Origin: Mesobacillus sp. AQ2
GTDB lineage: Bacteria; Bacillota; Bacilli; Bacillales; Cytobacillaceae
Assembly: GCF_030122805.1 (NCBI RefSeq)
Contig: NZ_CP126080.1
Span: forward strand, 4,593,501 to 4,657,500
DNA length: 64,000 nucleotides
Direction of reading: 5' to 3'
In this document: in pieces, positions 13,905-23,696 of the stretch
Layout of the letters: each line of letters starts with the position of its first letter
How positions within the stretch are numbered: position 1 is the first letter of the stretch
Notes under the pieces: generated by a model
What the model was told of the DNA's origin: nothing
The model's input: the letters and a program-made list of their open reading frames with translations, nothing else
Databases searched by the model: none
Position numbers and translations under genes: made by a program

Positions 13905-16169
13905 AATAGAAGTTTTATCGATATAAATCATCGTTTCGATCATGCTCTCGCGCCCAGCTTTCTTCGCGAATACCTTTGCCAGATACACTCCGTCCTCCGG
14001 CAATTTTTCAAGCGGTATCTCTTTGCCGGCCATCCCTTTTTTCAGCTTTCTTCCCCAATCGAGAAAACCAACGAACCGAAACTGATCAGGATCGAAGAGG
14101 GCGATACCAAACTCGTCGGCTCCCCCGGGGAGATAAACTTCATATCGATAGGCTGTCCCAGAGTCGGCTGGAGCGAAACCGAAGCCCATTACCCGCGGAT
14201 AATCCGGCTCTTCGAGAACATACAGATAGGGTATGCGGATCTTATTTTTTCCGTCATCCATCACAAGGCTGCCGTCATTGATTTTGTCATCGAGCATCTC
14301 CGGGGTAACCTTCATCGCCACTGCGACATCTTTACTTTCACCTGGTTTGAGTGTAAAACTCAGCGGCAGCTCCCATGCAATCCCTTTTTGTTTTTTCGGT
14401 ATCGAGAAGGAGTAGGACTTTGTGGCGGAGCCCGTATTTTTCACTTTCAGTCGAGCGCTATGCCGATGCATGTTATCTGCAAGCTGAAATTTCCCAAATT
14501 GCAGCGATCCAGGAATCACGAGGCTCCCTGTTTCGATTGCAGCTTCTGTCTGGATCCGTCCTGCCCCCTGCTCGAATGTCCGGTATGTTTTTCCGGACTG
14601 ATCCTGGATTTCCTTGGCAGTGTTCATGATCGCCGACTTGATTTCAGCAGGATTCCAATCCGGGTGCGCTTGCTTGATGAGAGCCGCAGCACCGGCGATA
14701 TGGGGCGATGCCATGCTCGTTCCCTGAAGCGGCAGGTATCCTCCGGGAATCGTGCTGTTAATCGCGACCCCTGGCGCTACGATATCCGGTTTGATTTCCC
14801 AGGTGACCGTCACCGGGCCGCGCGAACTGAAGTCTGCCAGGATATCTTTTTCTTCTATTAAATGGATGCGAATCATCATCGAATTGTTTTTCAGTTGCTT
14901 TTTCAAAGCCAGCCCAGTTTTCTTGCTGATTGCAGCTACAGGGATCGGCAGGGTCTCTTCAAGGTTGCCGAAGAATGTACCATCCGTATTGTTGTAGATG
15001 ATGACACCAATCGCGCCTGCTTCGAAGGCATTCTTTGCTTTTTCGGTAAAAGTAAGCTTGCCCCGCTCTACGAGGACTAGCTTATCACTAACATCTTTCA
15101 TCTCTTCTTTGGTTCCCAGTCCTGCAAACACCAAGTTCTCACTCTGGGTAATCTTCCAATTGTCCGAACCCTGTAAAAGCTCGAGCCTGATTTCTTCCGT
15201 GTTGCCTGTAGCGGTGATGTACGGTATCTGCATCGGTGGAGTGGAAGCGCCCACCGATATCGCTTTTGAAGCGGTCCCTGGCGACCCGACTGTCCAGCGG
15301 TTAGGACCTGAATTACCCGAAGACGTAACAGCGACGATCCCCGCATCTACCGCTTTGTTAAGCGCAAGGCTGATCGGCAGATCAGGACCATTTACATCAT
15401 TTCCAAGTGATAGGTTCAGGATGTCCACCTTATCCTTGATCGCTTCATCTATCGCCGCAATCACCTGCTCGGTCGTTCCGCTTCCGCCCGGACCAAGCGC
15501 CCTGTAGGCAACAATTTTCGCTTCAGGTGCCATGCCTCTCATTCTCCCGTTTGCTGCGATGACACCGGCCACATGCGTACCATGAAGCGTGCTTTTGAAT
15601 CCCATACCCTTCGTTTCCATCGGATCATCATCGCCATCTACGAGGTCATGGCCTCCGGCAAAACTTCTCCTTAAGTCAGGATGCTCGTAATCGATTCCCG
15701 TATCGATCACCCCGATGGTAATCCCCTTTCCCGTCAAATGGTTTCCCTTTTCATCAAGCAGCCCATGGACCGCTTCCGTTCCTATTAATTCAAAGTTATC
15801 AATGAAGCTGGGGCTGGATTGATAGTGCTGAGGCTGGTGAAGTGATGAATTCTCCACTCTGTATGTGTTTACTTCAGAAACAAGTTTTACATTTTCTATC
15901 CCTTCCAGCTGTTTCAGTTCAGAAGCTGGCCCCTGTACAGAATATCCATTGATCGCATGTGTGAACACACGTCGAAGCTTCGTATTTTTAAGGTTTTTCA
16001 GCGTATTTTTGATTTGCTGTTCCTCCACCGGCTGCTCCGTCATTACGATGGCGATTTTTTCAGCCTGGGGATCTTCACGCGGAATCGGCGGATGCTGCAA
16101 TTTTTGTGGCTGGAAGGCGGTAAGGATGACTAATGAAAGGAAAAAGAAGAAAATGCTACGGATTTTCAT
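13881..16169 (-). CDS. vpr: secreted subtilisin-like serine protease, Vpr type
   Basis: 762 residues. A signal peptide (residues 1-20) is followed by an inhibitor-I9-like propeptide (about 37-105), then an S8 catalytic domain with Asp156 (DTGID), His196 (HGTHVAG), oxyanion Asn286 (SSGNSG) and Ser485 (GTSMASPH). A protease-associated insert lies at about 345-435 (AFEAGAIGVIIYNN), and a beta-rich C-terminal region may help substrate binding. The layout matches Bacillus Vpr, an extracellular protease used in protein feeding and processing of secreted peptides. No LPXTG anchor is seen, so it is probably released. GGGAGG lies about nine bases before the ATG. It is monocistronic. The exact orthology to vpr rather than a paralogue is inference. 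Confidence 0.88.
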   Translation of the reverse strand: MKIRSIFFFFLSLVILTAFQPQKLQHPPIPREDPQAEKIAIVMTEQPVEEQQIKNTLKNLKNTKLRRVFTHAINGYSVQGPASELKQLEGIENVKLVSEVNTYRVENSSLHQPQHYQSSPSFIDNFELIGTEAVHGLLDEKGNHLTGKGITIGVIDTGIDYEHPDLRRSFAGGHDLVDGDDDPMETKGMGFKSTLHGTHVAGVIAANGRMRGMAPEAKIVAYRALGPGGSGTTEQVIAAIDEAIKDKVDILNLSLGNDVNGPDLPISLALNKAVDAGIVAVTSSGNSGPNRWTVGSPGTASKAISVGASTPPMQIPYITATGNTEEIRLELLQGSDNWKITQSENLVFAGLGTKEEMKDVSDKLVLVERGKLTFTEKAKNAFEAGAIGVIIYNNTDGTFFGNLEETLPIPVAAISKKTGLALKKQLKNNSMMIRIHLIEEKDILADFSSRGPVTVTWEIKPDIVAPGVAINSTIPGGYLPLQGTSMASPHIAGAAALIKQAHPDWNPAEIKSAIMNTAKEIQDQSGKTYRTFEQGAGRIQTEAAIETGSLVIPGSLQFGKFQLADNMHRHSARLKVKNTGSATKSYSFSIPKKQKGIAWELPLSFTLKPGESKDVAVAMKVTPEMLDDKINDGSLVMDDGKNKIRIPYLYVLEEPDYPRVMGFGFAPADSGTAYRYEVYLPGGADEFGIALFDPDQFRFVGFLDWGRKLKKGMAGKEIPLEKLPEDGVYLAKVFAKKAGRESMIETMIYIDKTSIENRTGKR

Positions 16170-16238
16170 GAAATACAGCCCTCCCTTTTTAGCTTAGCCT
16201 GTCATTTTAGGGAGAATAGTATTCAGATTACATTTTTT

Positions 16239-16350
16239 CCGCGAAAACAGCGGGGAATTCCGCGAATGTAATGAGCAACCCCGCGAAATCAGGGTTGTTT
16301 CCCGCGAAAAATTCGATAATTCCGCGAAATCTTGCTGGAATTCCGCGAAC
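16239..16350. repeat. CCGCGAA array, six copies, 20-21 bp period
   Basis: CCGCGAA at 16239, 16260, 16281, 16302, 16322 and 16343, often as TTCCGCGAA. Linkers between copies are unrelated. It fills the gap between the upp terminator and the protease start. The same word forms another array at 59579-59670. Confidence 0.88.
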
Positions 16351-16388
16351 TAGAATTATTCTAAATCCATAAGATTTTCAAAGAAAAG

Positions 16389-16420
16389 AAAAACACCCCT
16401 TTTTCAGAAAAGAGGTGTCT
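16389..16420 (-). terminator. upp terminator
   Basis: Stem ACACCTCTTTT / AAAAAGGGGTGT followed by a T-run on the minus strand, about 10 bases past the upp stop. Confidence 0.85.
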
Positions 16421-16430
16421 TCATTATTAC

Positions 16431-17060
16431 TTACTTCGTTCCAAATAAACGATCGCCTGCATCTCCAAGGCCAGGTACGATGTATCCGTGGTCGTTCAGC
16501 TTTTCATCGAGCGCGGCGATATAGATATCGACGTCAGGATGGGCTTCTTTTACCGCTTCGACGCCTTCTGGGGCTGCAATCAAACACATGAATTTGATGT
16601 GCTTGGCGCCGCGATTTTTAAGAGAGTTGATCGCTTCAACAGCAGATCCTCCTGTCGCAAGCATTGGGTCAACGACGATGAAGTCGCGCTCTTCGACGTC
16701 GCTTGGAAGCTTCACATAATATTCAACCGGCTTCAATGTTTGCGGATCACGGTAAAGACCGATATGTCCTACCTTCGCTGCCGGGATTAACTTCAGGATG
16801 CCGTCAACCATTCCGATACCTGCACGCAGAATCGGGATGATGCCGAGCTTCTTGCCTGAAAGTACTTTCGATTTTGTCTTTTCGACTGGTGTTTCAATTT
16901 CAATTTCCTCAAGCGGCATGTCACGCGTGATTTCGAACGCCATCAGCGTTGCGACTTCGTCTACAAGCTCGCGGAATTCCTTTGTGCCTGTGCTTTTTTC
17001 GCGGATATAAGTAAGTTTATGCTGGATCAATGGATGGTCAAATACGTATACTTTTGCCAT
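16431..17060 (-). CDS. upp: uracil phosphoribosyltransferase
   Basis: 209-residue pyrimidine salvage enzyme: uracil plus PRPP gives UMP. The PRPP-binding loop [12 protein letters not shown] and the C-terminal uracil-binding [17 protein letters not shown] are intact. The frame extends 13 codons upstream, but AAAGGAGCG precedes the ATG at 17060, giving [15 protein letters not shown] as in other bacilli. It lies downstream of glyA with its own promoter (17141-17169) and terminator. Confidence 0.96.
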   Translation of the reverse strand: MAKVYVFDHPLIQHKLTYIREKSTGTKEFRELVDEVATLMAFEITRDMPLEEIEIETPVEKTKSKVLSGKKLGIIPILRAGIGMVDGILKLIPAAKVGHIGLYRDPQTLKPVEYYVKLPSDVEERDFIVVDPMLATGGSAVEAINSLKNRGAKHIKFMCLIAAPEGVEAVKEAHPDVDIYIAALDEKLNDHGYIVPGLGDAGDRLFGTK

Positions 17061-17140
17061 GATTATCGCTCCTTTTAAAGGTAAATGAGTTGTGAACACC
17101 GTCTGTTATATGTAAGATCTGCTGAATCACACTTCGTTTA

Positions 17141-17169
17141 ATTTTACAGAAAAACCTCTTTACAAGCAA
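17141..17169 (-). promoter_or_regulatory. sigma-A promoter of upp
   Basis: Minus-strand -35 TTGCTT (17164-17169), 17-base spacer, -10 TAAAAT (17141-17146), about 80 bases before the upp start and just downstream of the glyA terminator. Confidence 0.65.
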
Positions 17170-17194
17170 CCGCAATAGCGTAATGATTTTTCCC

Positions 17195-17226
17195 TGAAAA
17201 AGCGGCCCTCATTCATGATGGGCCGC
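17195..17226 (-). terminator. glyA terminator
   Basis: Stem GCGGCCC / GGGCCGC with an 11-base loop and a following T-run, 13 bases after the glyA stop. Confidence 0.88.
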
Positions 17227-17238
17227 CGGGGTGTTATT

Positions 17239-18480
17239 TTATCTCTCAGGGTATAATTCGAACTTGCTTGTCAGGTCTTCGACGCGTTTGCGCGCTTCTG
17301 CCAGTTTTGCTTCATCTTCATGATTTTTCAGGGTGAACGCGATCAATGAAGCAATCTCGTCCATCTCTTCATGTCCGAAGCCGCGGCTTGTGACGGCGGC
17401 TGTACCGATACGGATTCCGCTTGTGACGAATGGGCTTTCCGGATCGAATGGGATCGTATTTTTATTGACAGTGATGCCGATTTCATCCAGGACCTTTTCC
17501 GCTACCTTTCCAGTCAGGCCAAGTGAGCGCAGATCAACCAACAGCAAATGATTGTCTGTACCGCCCGATACAAGATCGATTCCTTCTTTGTTCAAGCCTT
17601 CTGCAAGGCGGTTGGCATTGGAGATGATATTCTGGGCGTATTCTTTGAAAGAATCCTCCAGCGCTTCGCCAAACGCAACTGCTTTGGCAGCAATGACATG
17701 CATAAGCGGGCCGCCCTGGATGCCAGGGAAAATGGACTTGTCGATTTTCTTCGCGAATTCTTCTTTGCAAAGAATCATCCCGCCGCGCGGTCCGCGAAGG
17801 GTTTTATGGGTAGTCGTCGTGACAAAATCAGCATATGGAACCGGATTCTGGTGCAGGCCTGCTGCAACCAAACCGGCGATATGCGCCATATCGACCATCA
17901 AATAGGCGCCGACTTCATCCGCGATTTCACGGAAACGCTTGAAATCAATCGCTCTTGGGTATGCACTCGCACCGGCAACGATCATCTTCGGCTTATGTTC
18001 ACGCGCTTTTTCAAGGACAACATCATAATCGATGACTTGAGTTTCCTCGTCGACACCGTACTCGACGAAATTATACTGGACACCACTGAAGTTAACCGGG
18101 CTGCCATGAGTCAAGTGACCGCCGTGGGAAAGATTCATCCCGAGGACGGTATCGCCCTGTTCAAGAACGGTAAAATAAACCGCCATATTCGCCTGGGCGC
18201 CTGAGTGAGGCTGGACGTTCACGTGCTCTGCGCCAAAGATTTCCTTCGCGCGGTCGCGGGCGATATTTTCGACAACATCGACATGCTCGCATCCGCCATA
18301 ATAGCGGCGGCCTGGATAACCTTCCGCATATTTATTTGTCAGTACAGATCCCTGCGCTTCCATGACTGCCTCGCTGACAAAGTTCTCAGATGCAATCAAT
18401 TCGATTTTGGTACGCTGACGCTTCAATTCATCCTGCATTGCTGCGAATAACTGGCTATCCTGCTGTGACAAGTGCTTCAC
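17239..18480 (-). CDS. glyA: serine hydroxymethyltransferase
   Basis: 413-residue PLP enzyme that interconverts serine and glycine while loading one carbon onto tetrahydrofolate. The Schiff-base lysine is in [13 protein letters not shown], and the N-terminal [15 protein letters not shown] and [15 protein letters not shown] segments are family signatures. It has its own terminator and a GGGGG-type ribosome-binding site. The gene lies between ywlG and upp, as in B. subtilis. Confidence 0.97.
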   Translation of the reverse strand: MKHLSQQDSQLFAAMQDELKRQRTKIELIASENFVSEAVMEAQGSVLTNKYAEGYPGRRYYGGCEHVDVVENIARDRAKEIFGAEHVNVQPHSGAQANMAVYFTVLEQGDTVLGMNLSHGGHLTHGSPVNFSGVQYNFVEYGVDEETQVIDYDVVLEKAREHKPKMIVAGASAYPRAIDFKRFREIADEVGAYLMVDMAHIAGLVAAGLHQNPVPYADFVTTTTHKTLRGPRGGMILCKEEFAKKIDKSIFPGIQGGPLMHVIAAKAVAFGEALEDSFKEYAQNIISNANRLAEGLNKEGIDLVSGGTDNHLLLVDLRSLGLTGKVAEKVLDEIGITVNKNTIPFDPESPFVTSGIRIGTAAVTSRGFGHEEMDEIASLIAFTLKNHEDEAKLAEARKRVEDLTSKFELYPER

Positions 18481-18577
18481 GTAAGTTCCCCCTCTTGATA
18501 TGTATTATCTGGTTTCGTTATTAGAAAATTCATTCTTATTTTAGCCGATATTATGATGAAAGAAAAGGATGACGCTA

Positions 18578-18607
18578 GAAAAAACAGAACCATTGAACAG
18601 GTTCTGC
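18578..18607 (-). terminator. ywlG terminator
   Basis: Stem CAGAACC / GGTTCTG with an 8-base loop and a run of T, directly after the ywlG stop. Confidence 0.85.
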
Positions 18608-18618
18608 TTCTTCATCAA

Positions 18619-19185
18619 TCAACATGATTCATTTTCGTTTGTTCGTTCGTAAACTGCTCGGGCGCCGCCGATCAGCTTCGGCCTTGTTTTCGCCAGCGTC
18701 ACATGGGCATGTCCGACGCTTTTCTGCTGCACTCTGACTGGCACGGCGACATGCTTCATTTGCATGCCAATCAATGTATCGCCAATATCGATGCCGGCGT
18801 CTGCCTTGATGAATTCCACCACAACAGGGTTGTCGAGGTTTTGGTAGGCATGCGCAGCCATTGCCCCGCCTGCATCCCTCACCGGGATTACCGTCACTTC
18901 ATCCAGCTGCTTTCGCTCCGCCGTATCCCGTTCGACGACGATCGTGCGGTTCAAATGCTCACAGCATTGGAACGCCAGCTGGACGCCTGTTTGATTCTGT
19001 AGTTCGCGGAGCTGCCTGAAGACCATTGCCGCGACCTCGTCCGTACCCGCTGTACCAATCCGCTGGCCGATGATTTCACTCGTGCTGCAGCCGACAACCA
19101 ATACCTGGCCTTTTTTCAGTTGTACCTGTTCGTTAAAATCGGTAAGAATGGAGTTCAATTCTGCTTCCCATTGTTGAATAGACAG
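18619..19185 (-). CDS. ywlG: UPF0340 / TIGR01440 family protein YwlG
   Basis: Conserved protein of unknown function found next to rpiB and glyA in bacilli. Signatures are [30 protein letters not shown] and [11 protein letters not shown]. The first ATG/GTG/TTG start in the frame is the TTG at 19158, but it has no ribosome-binding site and would cut off the start of the first helix. AAGGAGG (19194-19200) lies eight bases before a CTG at 19185, giving [17 protein letters not shown] and 188 residues. A CTG start is therefore proposed. The gene follows rpiB after 24 bases and is probably co-transcribed. Confidence 0.85.
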   Translation of the reverse strand: MSIQQWEAELNSILTDFNEQVQLKKGQVLVVGCSTSEIIGQRIGTAGTDEVAAMVFRQLRELQNQTGVQLAFQCCEHLNRTIVVERDTAERKQLDEVTVIPVRDAGGAMAAHAYQNLDNPVVVEFIKADAGIDIGDTLIGMQMKHVAVPVRVQQKSVGHAHVTLAKTRPKLIGGARAVYERTNENESC

Positions 19186-19209
19186 TGTCAGCGCCTCCTT
19201 TTAAAAATC

Positions 19210-19653
19210 TTACTGCTTGTTTTCATACTCCTTGATTTTGCCTACACGGTTTTCGTGGCGGCCGCCTTCGTACTCCTCTGTAAGCCATACAGCTGCAATC
19301 TCCCGCGCAAGCCCAGGTCCGATGACACGCTCTCCCATCGCGAGCATATTGCTGTCATTGTGCTGGCGAGTTGCTTTCGCACTGAATACATCATGCACCA
19401 GCGCACAGCGAATGCCCTTCACCTTGTTCGCAGCGATGCTCATGCCAATGCCTGTACCGCAAATCAAGATTCCCTTATCAAACTCTCCGTTCGCCACTTT
19501 TTCCGCAACCGGGAGCGCATAGTCTGGATAGTCAACAGAAGTACCGCACTCACAGCCGAAATCTTCATACTGAATATTCATTTCATCCATCAATTTCTTA
19601 ATTTCCTCGCGGATATTGACTCCGCCATGATCTGAAGCAATTGCAACCTTCAT
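19210..19653 (-). CDS. rpiB: ribose 5-phosphate isomerase B
   Basis: 147-residue RpiB/LacAB-type isomerase (ywlF in B. subtilis) that interconverts ribose 5-phosphate and ribulose 5-phosphate. It begins MKVAIASDHGG, with the phosphate-binding segment and catalytic cysteine in GILICGTGIGMSIAANK. An AGGAGG site precedes the ATG. It is the first gene of a likely rpiB-ywlG unit. Confidence 0.94.
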   Translation of the reverse strand: MKVAIASDHGGVNIREEIKKLMDEMNIQYEDFGCECGTSVDYPDYALPVAEKVANGEFDKGILICGTGIGMSIAANKVKGIRCALVHDVFSAKATRQHNDSNMLAMGERVIGPGLAREIAAVWLTEEYEGGRHENRVGKIKEYENKQ

Positions 19654-19790
19654 TTGTAAAATCCTCCTATGTTTTCCCGCTTGCGGGGCGATTATATCTA
19701 CTGTTATTTTCTCATATTCGCTCTGGATTATAAAGAAAACGGTTTTTTTGTATTGATATTCATTACTAATATTTGTTTAGAAAAAGATTT

Positions 19791-19960
19791 TATAGCGAGT
19801 TTTACTTTTTTATAGCGACTTTTTGCTTTTTATAGCGAGTTTCATTTTTATATAGCGACTTTTCGTTTTTTATAGCGAGTTTCATTTTTATATGGCGACT
19901 TTTCGTTTTTTATAGCGAGTTTTTAATTTATATAGCGACTTTCTCATTTTTATAGCGACT
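19791..19960. repeat. TATAGCGA array, nine copies, exact 20-bp period
   Basis: TATAGCGA at 19791, 19811, 19831, 19851, 19871, 19891 (TATGGCGA), 19911, 19931 and 19951. The two bases after the word alternate GT and CT in the first eight copies, giving a 40-bp super-period. There are no indels. It fills the gap between the chemoreceptor terminator and rpiB. Confidence 0.93.
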
Positions 19961-19989
19961 TGGAAATTCAGCGCCATTTTTTCCAACTC

Positions 19990-20024
19990 AAAAAAAGAAA
20001 ACCACAGCATCTTCCAGCTGTGGT
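19990..20024 (-). terminator. chemoreceptor terminator
   Basis: Stem ACCACAGC / GCTGTGGT, 8-base loop, then a T-rich tail on the minus strand, just after the chemoreceptor stop. Confidence 0.88.
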
Positions 20025-20035
20025 CCAACAATTAT

Positions 20036-21331
20036 TTACAACGAAAACTTCGTAATCGTGCTTTTTAGTTTTCCGGCCTGGTTTTGCAGTTCTACCGCCA
20101 ACTCTTCTACATCTGAAATGACTTCCGCCTGCTGTTCGGCAGCTGAGGCCACGCTCAATGCTCCGGCAGAAGTCTCTTCCGCAATCGCGGCCATTTCCTG
20201 CGATTGATTGGATGTGTGCTGGATGGTTTTCATTTGCGTTTCGACAAGTGCGGTAATCGTGTGGATCACATCTGCCATCTCGTGGATAGTTTCCGTCATT
20301 TCTTCAATTACCTGGTTTGTCTTCTCGCCTTTCTTCGCTTCACCATTCGCCGTCTCGACCTGTCTGCTGATCTGGCCGACGACGTTCTGCACCTCAGACT
20401 GGATGTTTTGGATCAAGCCTGATATTCCCTGGACAGCATCCGCACTCTGGTCGGCAAGCTTCCTCACTTCTTCGGCGACAACTGCGAAGCCTTTGCCATG
20501 CTCTCCGGCACGTGCTGCTTCAATCGATGCATTAAGCGCGAGCAAATTCGTCTGTGCAGCGATATCGCCAACAAGCTGGATGATCTGCTCCACTTTTGTC
20601 GCGTTTTCTTCTAATCGTTTGACCGTGCCAAGCGATTCGCGGTTATCATTCGCAAGCCTTTCAATCCCTGAAATCAATGAATGGATGGCATCCTTTGATT
20701 CCTGGAGATCTTTAACCATTTCCACGGAGATCGATTCAGATGCCCGCGCTTTTTCCTGGACGTCTTCTGCGATCCGGATGACTTCATCAACCGATTCCGC
20801 CGTCGTTTGCGTAGATAGCGCCGAAGAATCAGCTCCAGCCGCAATTTCCTTGATCGTCGTTGAAATGATCGACGCCTGCTCGGAGGCTGCTGCTGATTGG
20901 CCGGAAATGCGGATTACTTTTTCATTTGTTTCATTGAAATTCGCATCAATCTGGCTGACCATCTCACGCAGGTTTGACAGCATGTTATTGAAGGCCATTC
21001 CCAAAGAGCGGATTTCGTCATCCGATTTCGAGACTTCGACATCCTCGCCAATCTCACCCTGTGCCGCCTTCAAAGCCGATTGTTCCAGCTTTTGCAATGG
21101 CTTGATAATAAGACCGGCAGCCATATACGCGAGCAGCCCGGACCAGAAGATACCGAGACCTAGAACTGCGGCAGTATAAACGACCGAATTAATGCCAATG
21201 AACTTTTGAACAAAAGGATAAAGGAAATAAATAAAGAATGCACTTGTTGAATACGTGATGATCGCTAACACGGTCGTCAGTATGACCATTTTCTTTCGCA
21301 ATCCCATTTTGTAGCTTCGTTTTGAACCCAC
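20036..21331 (-). CDS. methyl-accepting chemotaxis protein without large sensor domain
   Basis: About 431 residues: two closely spaced membrane helices near the N-terminus, a HAMP region, then a long coiled-coil signalling domain. The kinase-control hairpin tip is clear ([24 protein letters not shown]). There is almost no extracellular part between the helices, so it may sense a cytoplasmic, membrane or energy signal. The longest frame begins 13 codons earlier, but AGGGGG precedes the GTG at 21331 ([15 protein letters not shown]); an ATG at 21307 is a second option. The ligand is unknown. It is monocistronic with a strong terminator. Confidence 0.85.
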   Translation of the reverse strand: MGSKRSYKMGLRKKMVILTTVLAIITYSTSAFFIYFLYPFVQKFIGINSVVYTAAVLGLGIFWSGLLAYMAAGLIIKPLQKLEQSALKAAQGEIGEDVEVSKSDDEIRSLGMAFNNMLSNLREMVSQIDANFNETNEKVIRISGQSAAASEQASIISTTIKEIAAGADSSALSTQTTAESVDEVIRIAEDVQEKARASESISVEMVKDLQESKDAIHSLISGIERLANDNRESLGTVKRLEENATKVEQIIQLVGDIAAQTNLLALNASIEAARAGEHGKGFAVVAEEVRKLADQSADAVQGISGLIQNIQSEVQNVVGQISRQVETANGEAKKGEKTNQVIEEMTETIHEMADVIHTITALVETQMKTIQHTSNQSQEMAAIAEETSAGALSVASAAEQQAEVISDVEELAVELQNQAGKLKSTITKFSL

Positions 21332-21406
21332 TGACAATCCCCCTGAAAAAATGAATTTGCATCGTTCCACTTTTCGAATCGCTGCGAAAAGTTTTTCTCA
21401 AGGGTA

Positions 21407-21844
21407 TTATCGGATTTTATCGATGATTCTTTCGATACTTTTTTGAATTTCTTGAAAAGCTTTCCGATAAATTTGCTCATCCCCGCCATACGGGTCGGCC
21501 ACATCTCGGCTTCCGCTTTCCCCCGCAAATTCTTTTAATGTAAAAGTTTTCTCAGCCGCGTCTGGATATTGGCTAAGAATCAGCCCTTTATGGCTACCGG
21601 TCATCGTCAGGACCACTGTCGCCCAATCAATCATATCCTTTGTCAATGTCGAGGAAAGATGCTCATGGCTTATTTCGTTTTCCTCAAGCACGATTTTTGC
21701 GTTGACCGAAGCATCCGCGCCGTTCGAAGCATACACTCCCGCTGATTTCACTTCGACGCCGGGCAGCTGCTTGCTTTTTAAAATCGCTTCCGCCATTGGG
21801 CTTCGGCAAGTATTTCCGGTACAGACAAATAAAACGCGCGCCAT
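21407..21844 (-). CDS. ywlE: protein-arginine phosphatase, low-molecular-weight PTP family
   Basis: 145 residues after choosing the ATG at 21844 (AGGAGGG upstream); the open frame runs 34 codons further without a ribosome-binding site. The catalytic loop is CTGNTCRS with nucleophile Cys8 and Arg14, and the general-acid segment is DVADPYGG. In YwlE of bacilli the threonine in this loop selects phosphoarginine over phosphotyrosine, and it is present here. It reverses McsB arginine marking in the stress and ClpCP pathway. McsB itself is not in the window. Confidence 0.92.
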   Translation of the reverse strand: MARVLFVCTGNTCRSPMAEAILKSKQLPGVEVKSAGVYASNGADASVNAKIVLEENEISHEHLSSTLTKDMIDWATVVLTMTGSHKGLILSQYPDAAEKTFTLKEFAGESGSRDVADPYGGDEQIYRKAFQEIQKSIERIIDKIR

Positions 21845-21965
21845 GCGTTTCCCTCCTGTGTTGAACTTTTCTCCATTATAAGACAATCTTAAAGCATTTT
21901 CATTTTTGCCATTTGGAAACGCGCGAAAAAAATACACCCGCATCACAACAGGTGCACAAAAAAGT

Positions 21966-22520
21966 CTATATTGGCAGAAGCAATTTCAGCCCGAATGCGA
22001 GCAAAATGCTTCCTCCCAATGCTTCGCTGTATGTACCAAGCCAACCCTGCACTCTTTTCCCGACCAGCAGGCCTGCCCATGTCAGGACCATCGCTGCGAC
22101 TCCAAAGCAAATCAGTACTAGCAGCGTCCTCGCGCCATAGATTCCCAGTGTGAGGCCGACAGAAAAACTATCAAGGCTGACAGATAGGGCAAAAATCATT
22201 AAACCCTTGCCAACCGGAGTAATCAGGCTTGTCTCCTCTTCCTTGAAGCTTGCCCAGATCATCTGGACACCGAGCACAATCAGCAGCAGGCCGCCAATAT
22301 ATCCTGCTATCGCCCCGAATTGCTGCGATAAAAATCTTCCTGCCACCATTCCAAGCAGCGGCATCCACACATGGAACAAGCCAATCGTGACGCCAATTTT
22401 AAAAATATGCCTTTTCGTCAGCCTGAACATGCCCATTCCGAGACCTACGGAAAATGCATCCATTCCCAATGCGAATGCCATCAACATCAGTGTGAATAAT
22501 TCGCCGGCTATTGCTGCCAT
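21966..22520 (-). CDS. mntP: manganese efflux pump MntP
   Basis: 184 residues and about six membrane helices in two related halves, each with an aspartate motif ([15 protein letters not shown] near 17-31 and [14 protein letters not shown] near 110-123). This is the MntP (YwlD) family that exports Mn(II) to limit toxicity. A ribosome-binding site AGGGGGC precedes the ATG. It lies between ywlE and ywlC as in B. subtilis. No manganese riboswitch was recognised upstream. Confidence 0.92.
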   Translation of the reverse strand: MAAIAGELFTLMLMAFALGMDAFSVGLGMGMFRLTKRHIFKIGVTIGLFHVWMPLLGMVAGRFLSQQFGAIAGYIGGLLLIVLGVQMIWASFKEEETSLITPVGKGLMIFALSVSLDSFSVGLTLGIYGARTLLVLICFGVAAMVLTWAGLLVGKRVQGWLGTYSEALGGSILLAFGLKLLLPI

Positions 22521-22619
22521 GTCTTCGCCCCCTCGGACTTGCTAATTCAGCATATGCACGTCCAAAAAGATTTAGAAGCACGGAATTGGGAGTTTAAAAC
22601 TCATGGCGGCCGCAACAGC

Positions 22620-22649
22620 AAAAAAGCGCTCCAGGACTGAAGCGCTTTT
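22620..22649 (-). terminator. ywlC terminator
   Basis: Stem AAAAGCGCT / AGCGCTTTTTT on the minus strand with a 10-base loop, right after the ywlC stop. Confidence 0.88.
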
Positions 22650-22652
22650 CTT

Positions 22653-23696
22653 CTATTTGTTGATAATCGGCAGACCAGAAGCCTTTGATAAGCGATTCAT
22701 GATTGCCTGGCCGACGCCCTGCTCAGGGAAGACTTCTCCGAAAATGATATCGAGGTCTTCCTGGTTGAAGGCCCGGAGTGTATCATAGAGAGCTTCCGCG
22801 ACAGTTTCAAGACGGGCTCTTTCGCCGCATGCTATCACGACATTCGCATCATAAAATCTCTTGTTTTCCTTCGTGGTCATCACGCCGACTCTCTGGCCTT
22901 CGTTCCGCTTTTCATTCACCAGCTGCTGGATTTCTTCTTTTGATCCATCAACGAGATAAAAAGGGGAATTAGGCGCGTAATGGCGGTATTTCATCCCAGG
23001 TGCTTTCGGGGCCTGGCCTTCATCCGTTAACGCCGGGTCTGCCGAAACTTTACCAATTACTTCTTCCAACTGCTCCTTCGTTACACCGCCAGGCCTTAGA
23101 ATCACAGGGATTTCACTGGTGCAATCGACCACCGTGGATTCAAGGCCAACTCCGGTTGCACCGCCATCGACAATCCCGGAAATTCTGCCGGTCAGATCGT
23201 CGGCAACATGCGCAGCCGTCGTCGGGCTTGGCTTACCTGACAGATTCGCACTTGGTGCCGCAAGTGGAAGGCCTGTCCCCTCGATGAGTGCCAGGGCAAC
23301 GGGATGGTCGGGCATCCTGATTGCGACTGTGGATAATCCGGCAGTTGCCTTTTCAGAAAGAGCGCCTGCCTTCTTTTCGAGGATGATCGTCAGCGGACCT
23401 GGCCAGAAAGCATCCATTAATCGCAATGCCTGTTCAGGGATTTCTTTTACAAAAGAATGAATTTGTTCACGATTGGCAATATGGATAATCAATGGGTTAT
23501 CCCCAGGTCTTCCTTTTGCTTCGAAAATCTTCGATACGGCTTCATCGCTTTCTGCGTTACCTCCGAGTCCATAAACCGTTTCTGTCGGAAAAGCGACGAC
23601 TTCATTTTGCTTCAGTTTTTGTGCAGCTTCCATGATTTGTGGATATGTTTTTAAATTATCCACATTCTTATCCACTGTCCACATTTGTGTTTGCAT
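22653..23696 (-). CDS. ywlC: threonylcarbamoyl-AMP synthase (Sua5/YwlC)
   Basis: 347 residues: an N-terminal YrdC/TsaC domain (VVAFPTETVYGLGGNA, KGRPGDNPLIIHI, PDHPVALALI) and a C-terminal Sua5 domain after a linker (about residue 240; KAPGMKYRHYAP). It makes threonylcarbamoyl-AMP from threonine, bicarbonate and ATP for the t6A37 modification of tRNAs. AAGGTGG lies six bases before the ATG at 23696. The first codons carry DnaA boxes (23656-23676), part of a cluster that runs upstream. Confidence 0.94.
   Translation of the reverse strand: MQTQMWTVDKNVDNLKTYPQIMEAAQKLKQNEVVAFPTETVYGLGGNAESDEAVSKIFEAKGRPGDNPLIIHIANREQIHSFVKEIPEQALRLMDAFWPGPLTIILEKKAGALSEKATAGLSTVAIRMPDHPVALALIEGTGLPLAAPSANLSGKPSPTTAAHVADDLTGRISGIVDGGATGVGLESTVVDCTSEIPVILRPGGVTKEQLEEVIGKVSADPALTDEGQAPKAPGMKYRHYAPNSPFYLVDGSKEEIQQLVNEKRNEGQRVGVMTTKENKRFYDANVVIACGERARLETVAEALYDTLRAFNQEDLDIIFGEVFPEQGVGQAIMNRLSKASGLPIINK

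Noticed and set aside
20208..21179. 323-codon plus-strand frame in the chemoreceptor
   Set aside because: Shadow of the coiled-coil coding sequence in another frame.
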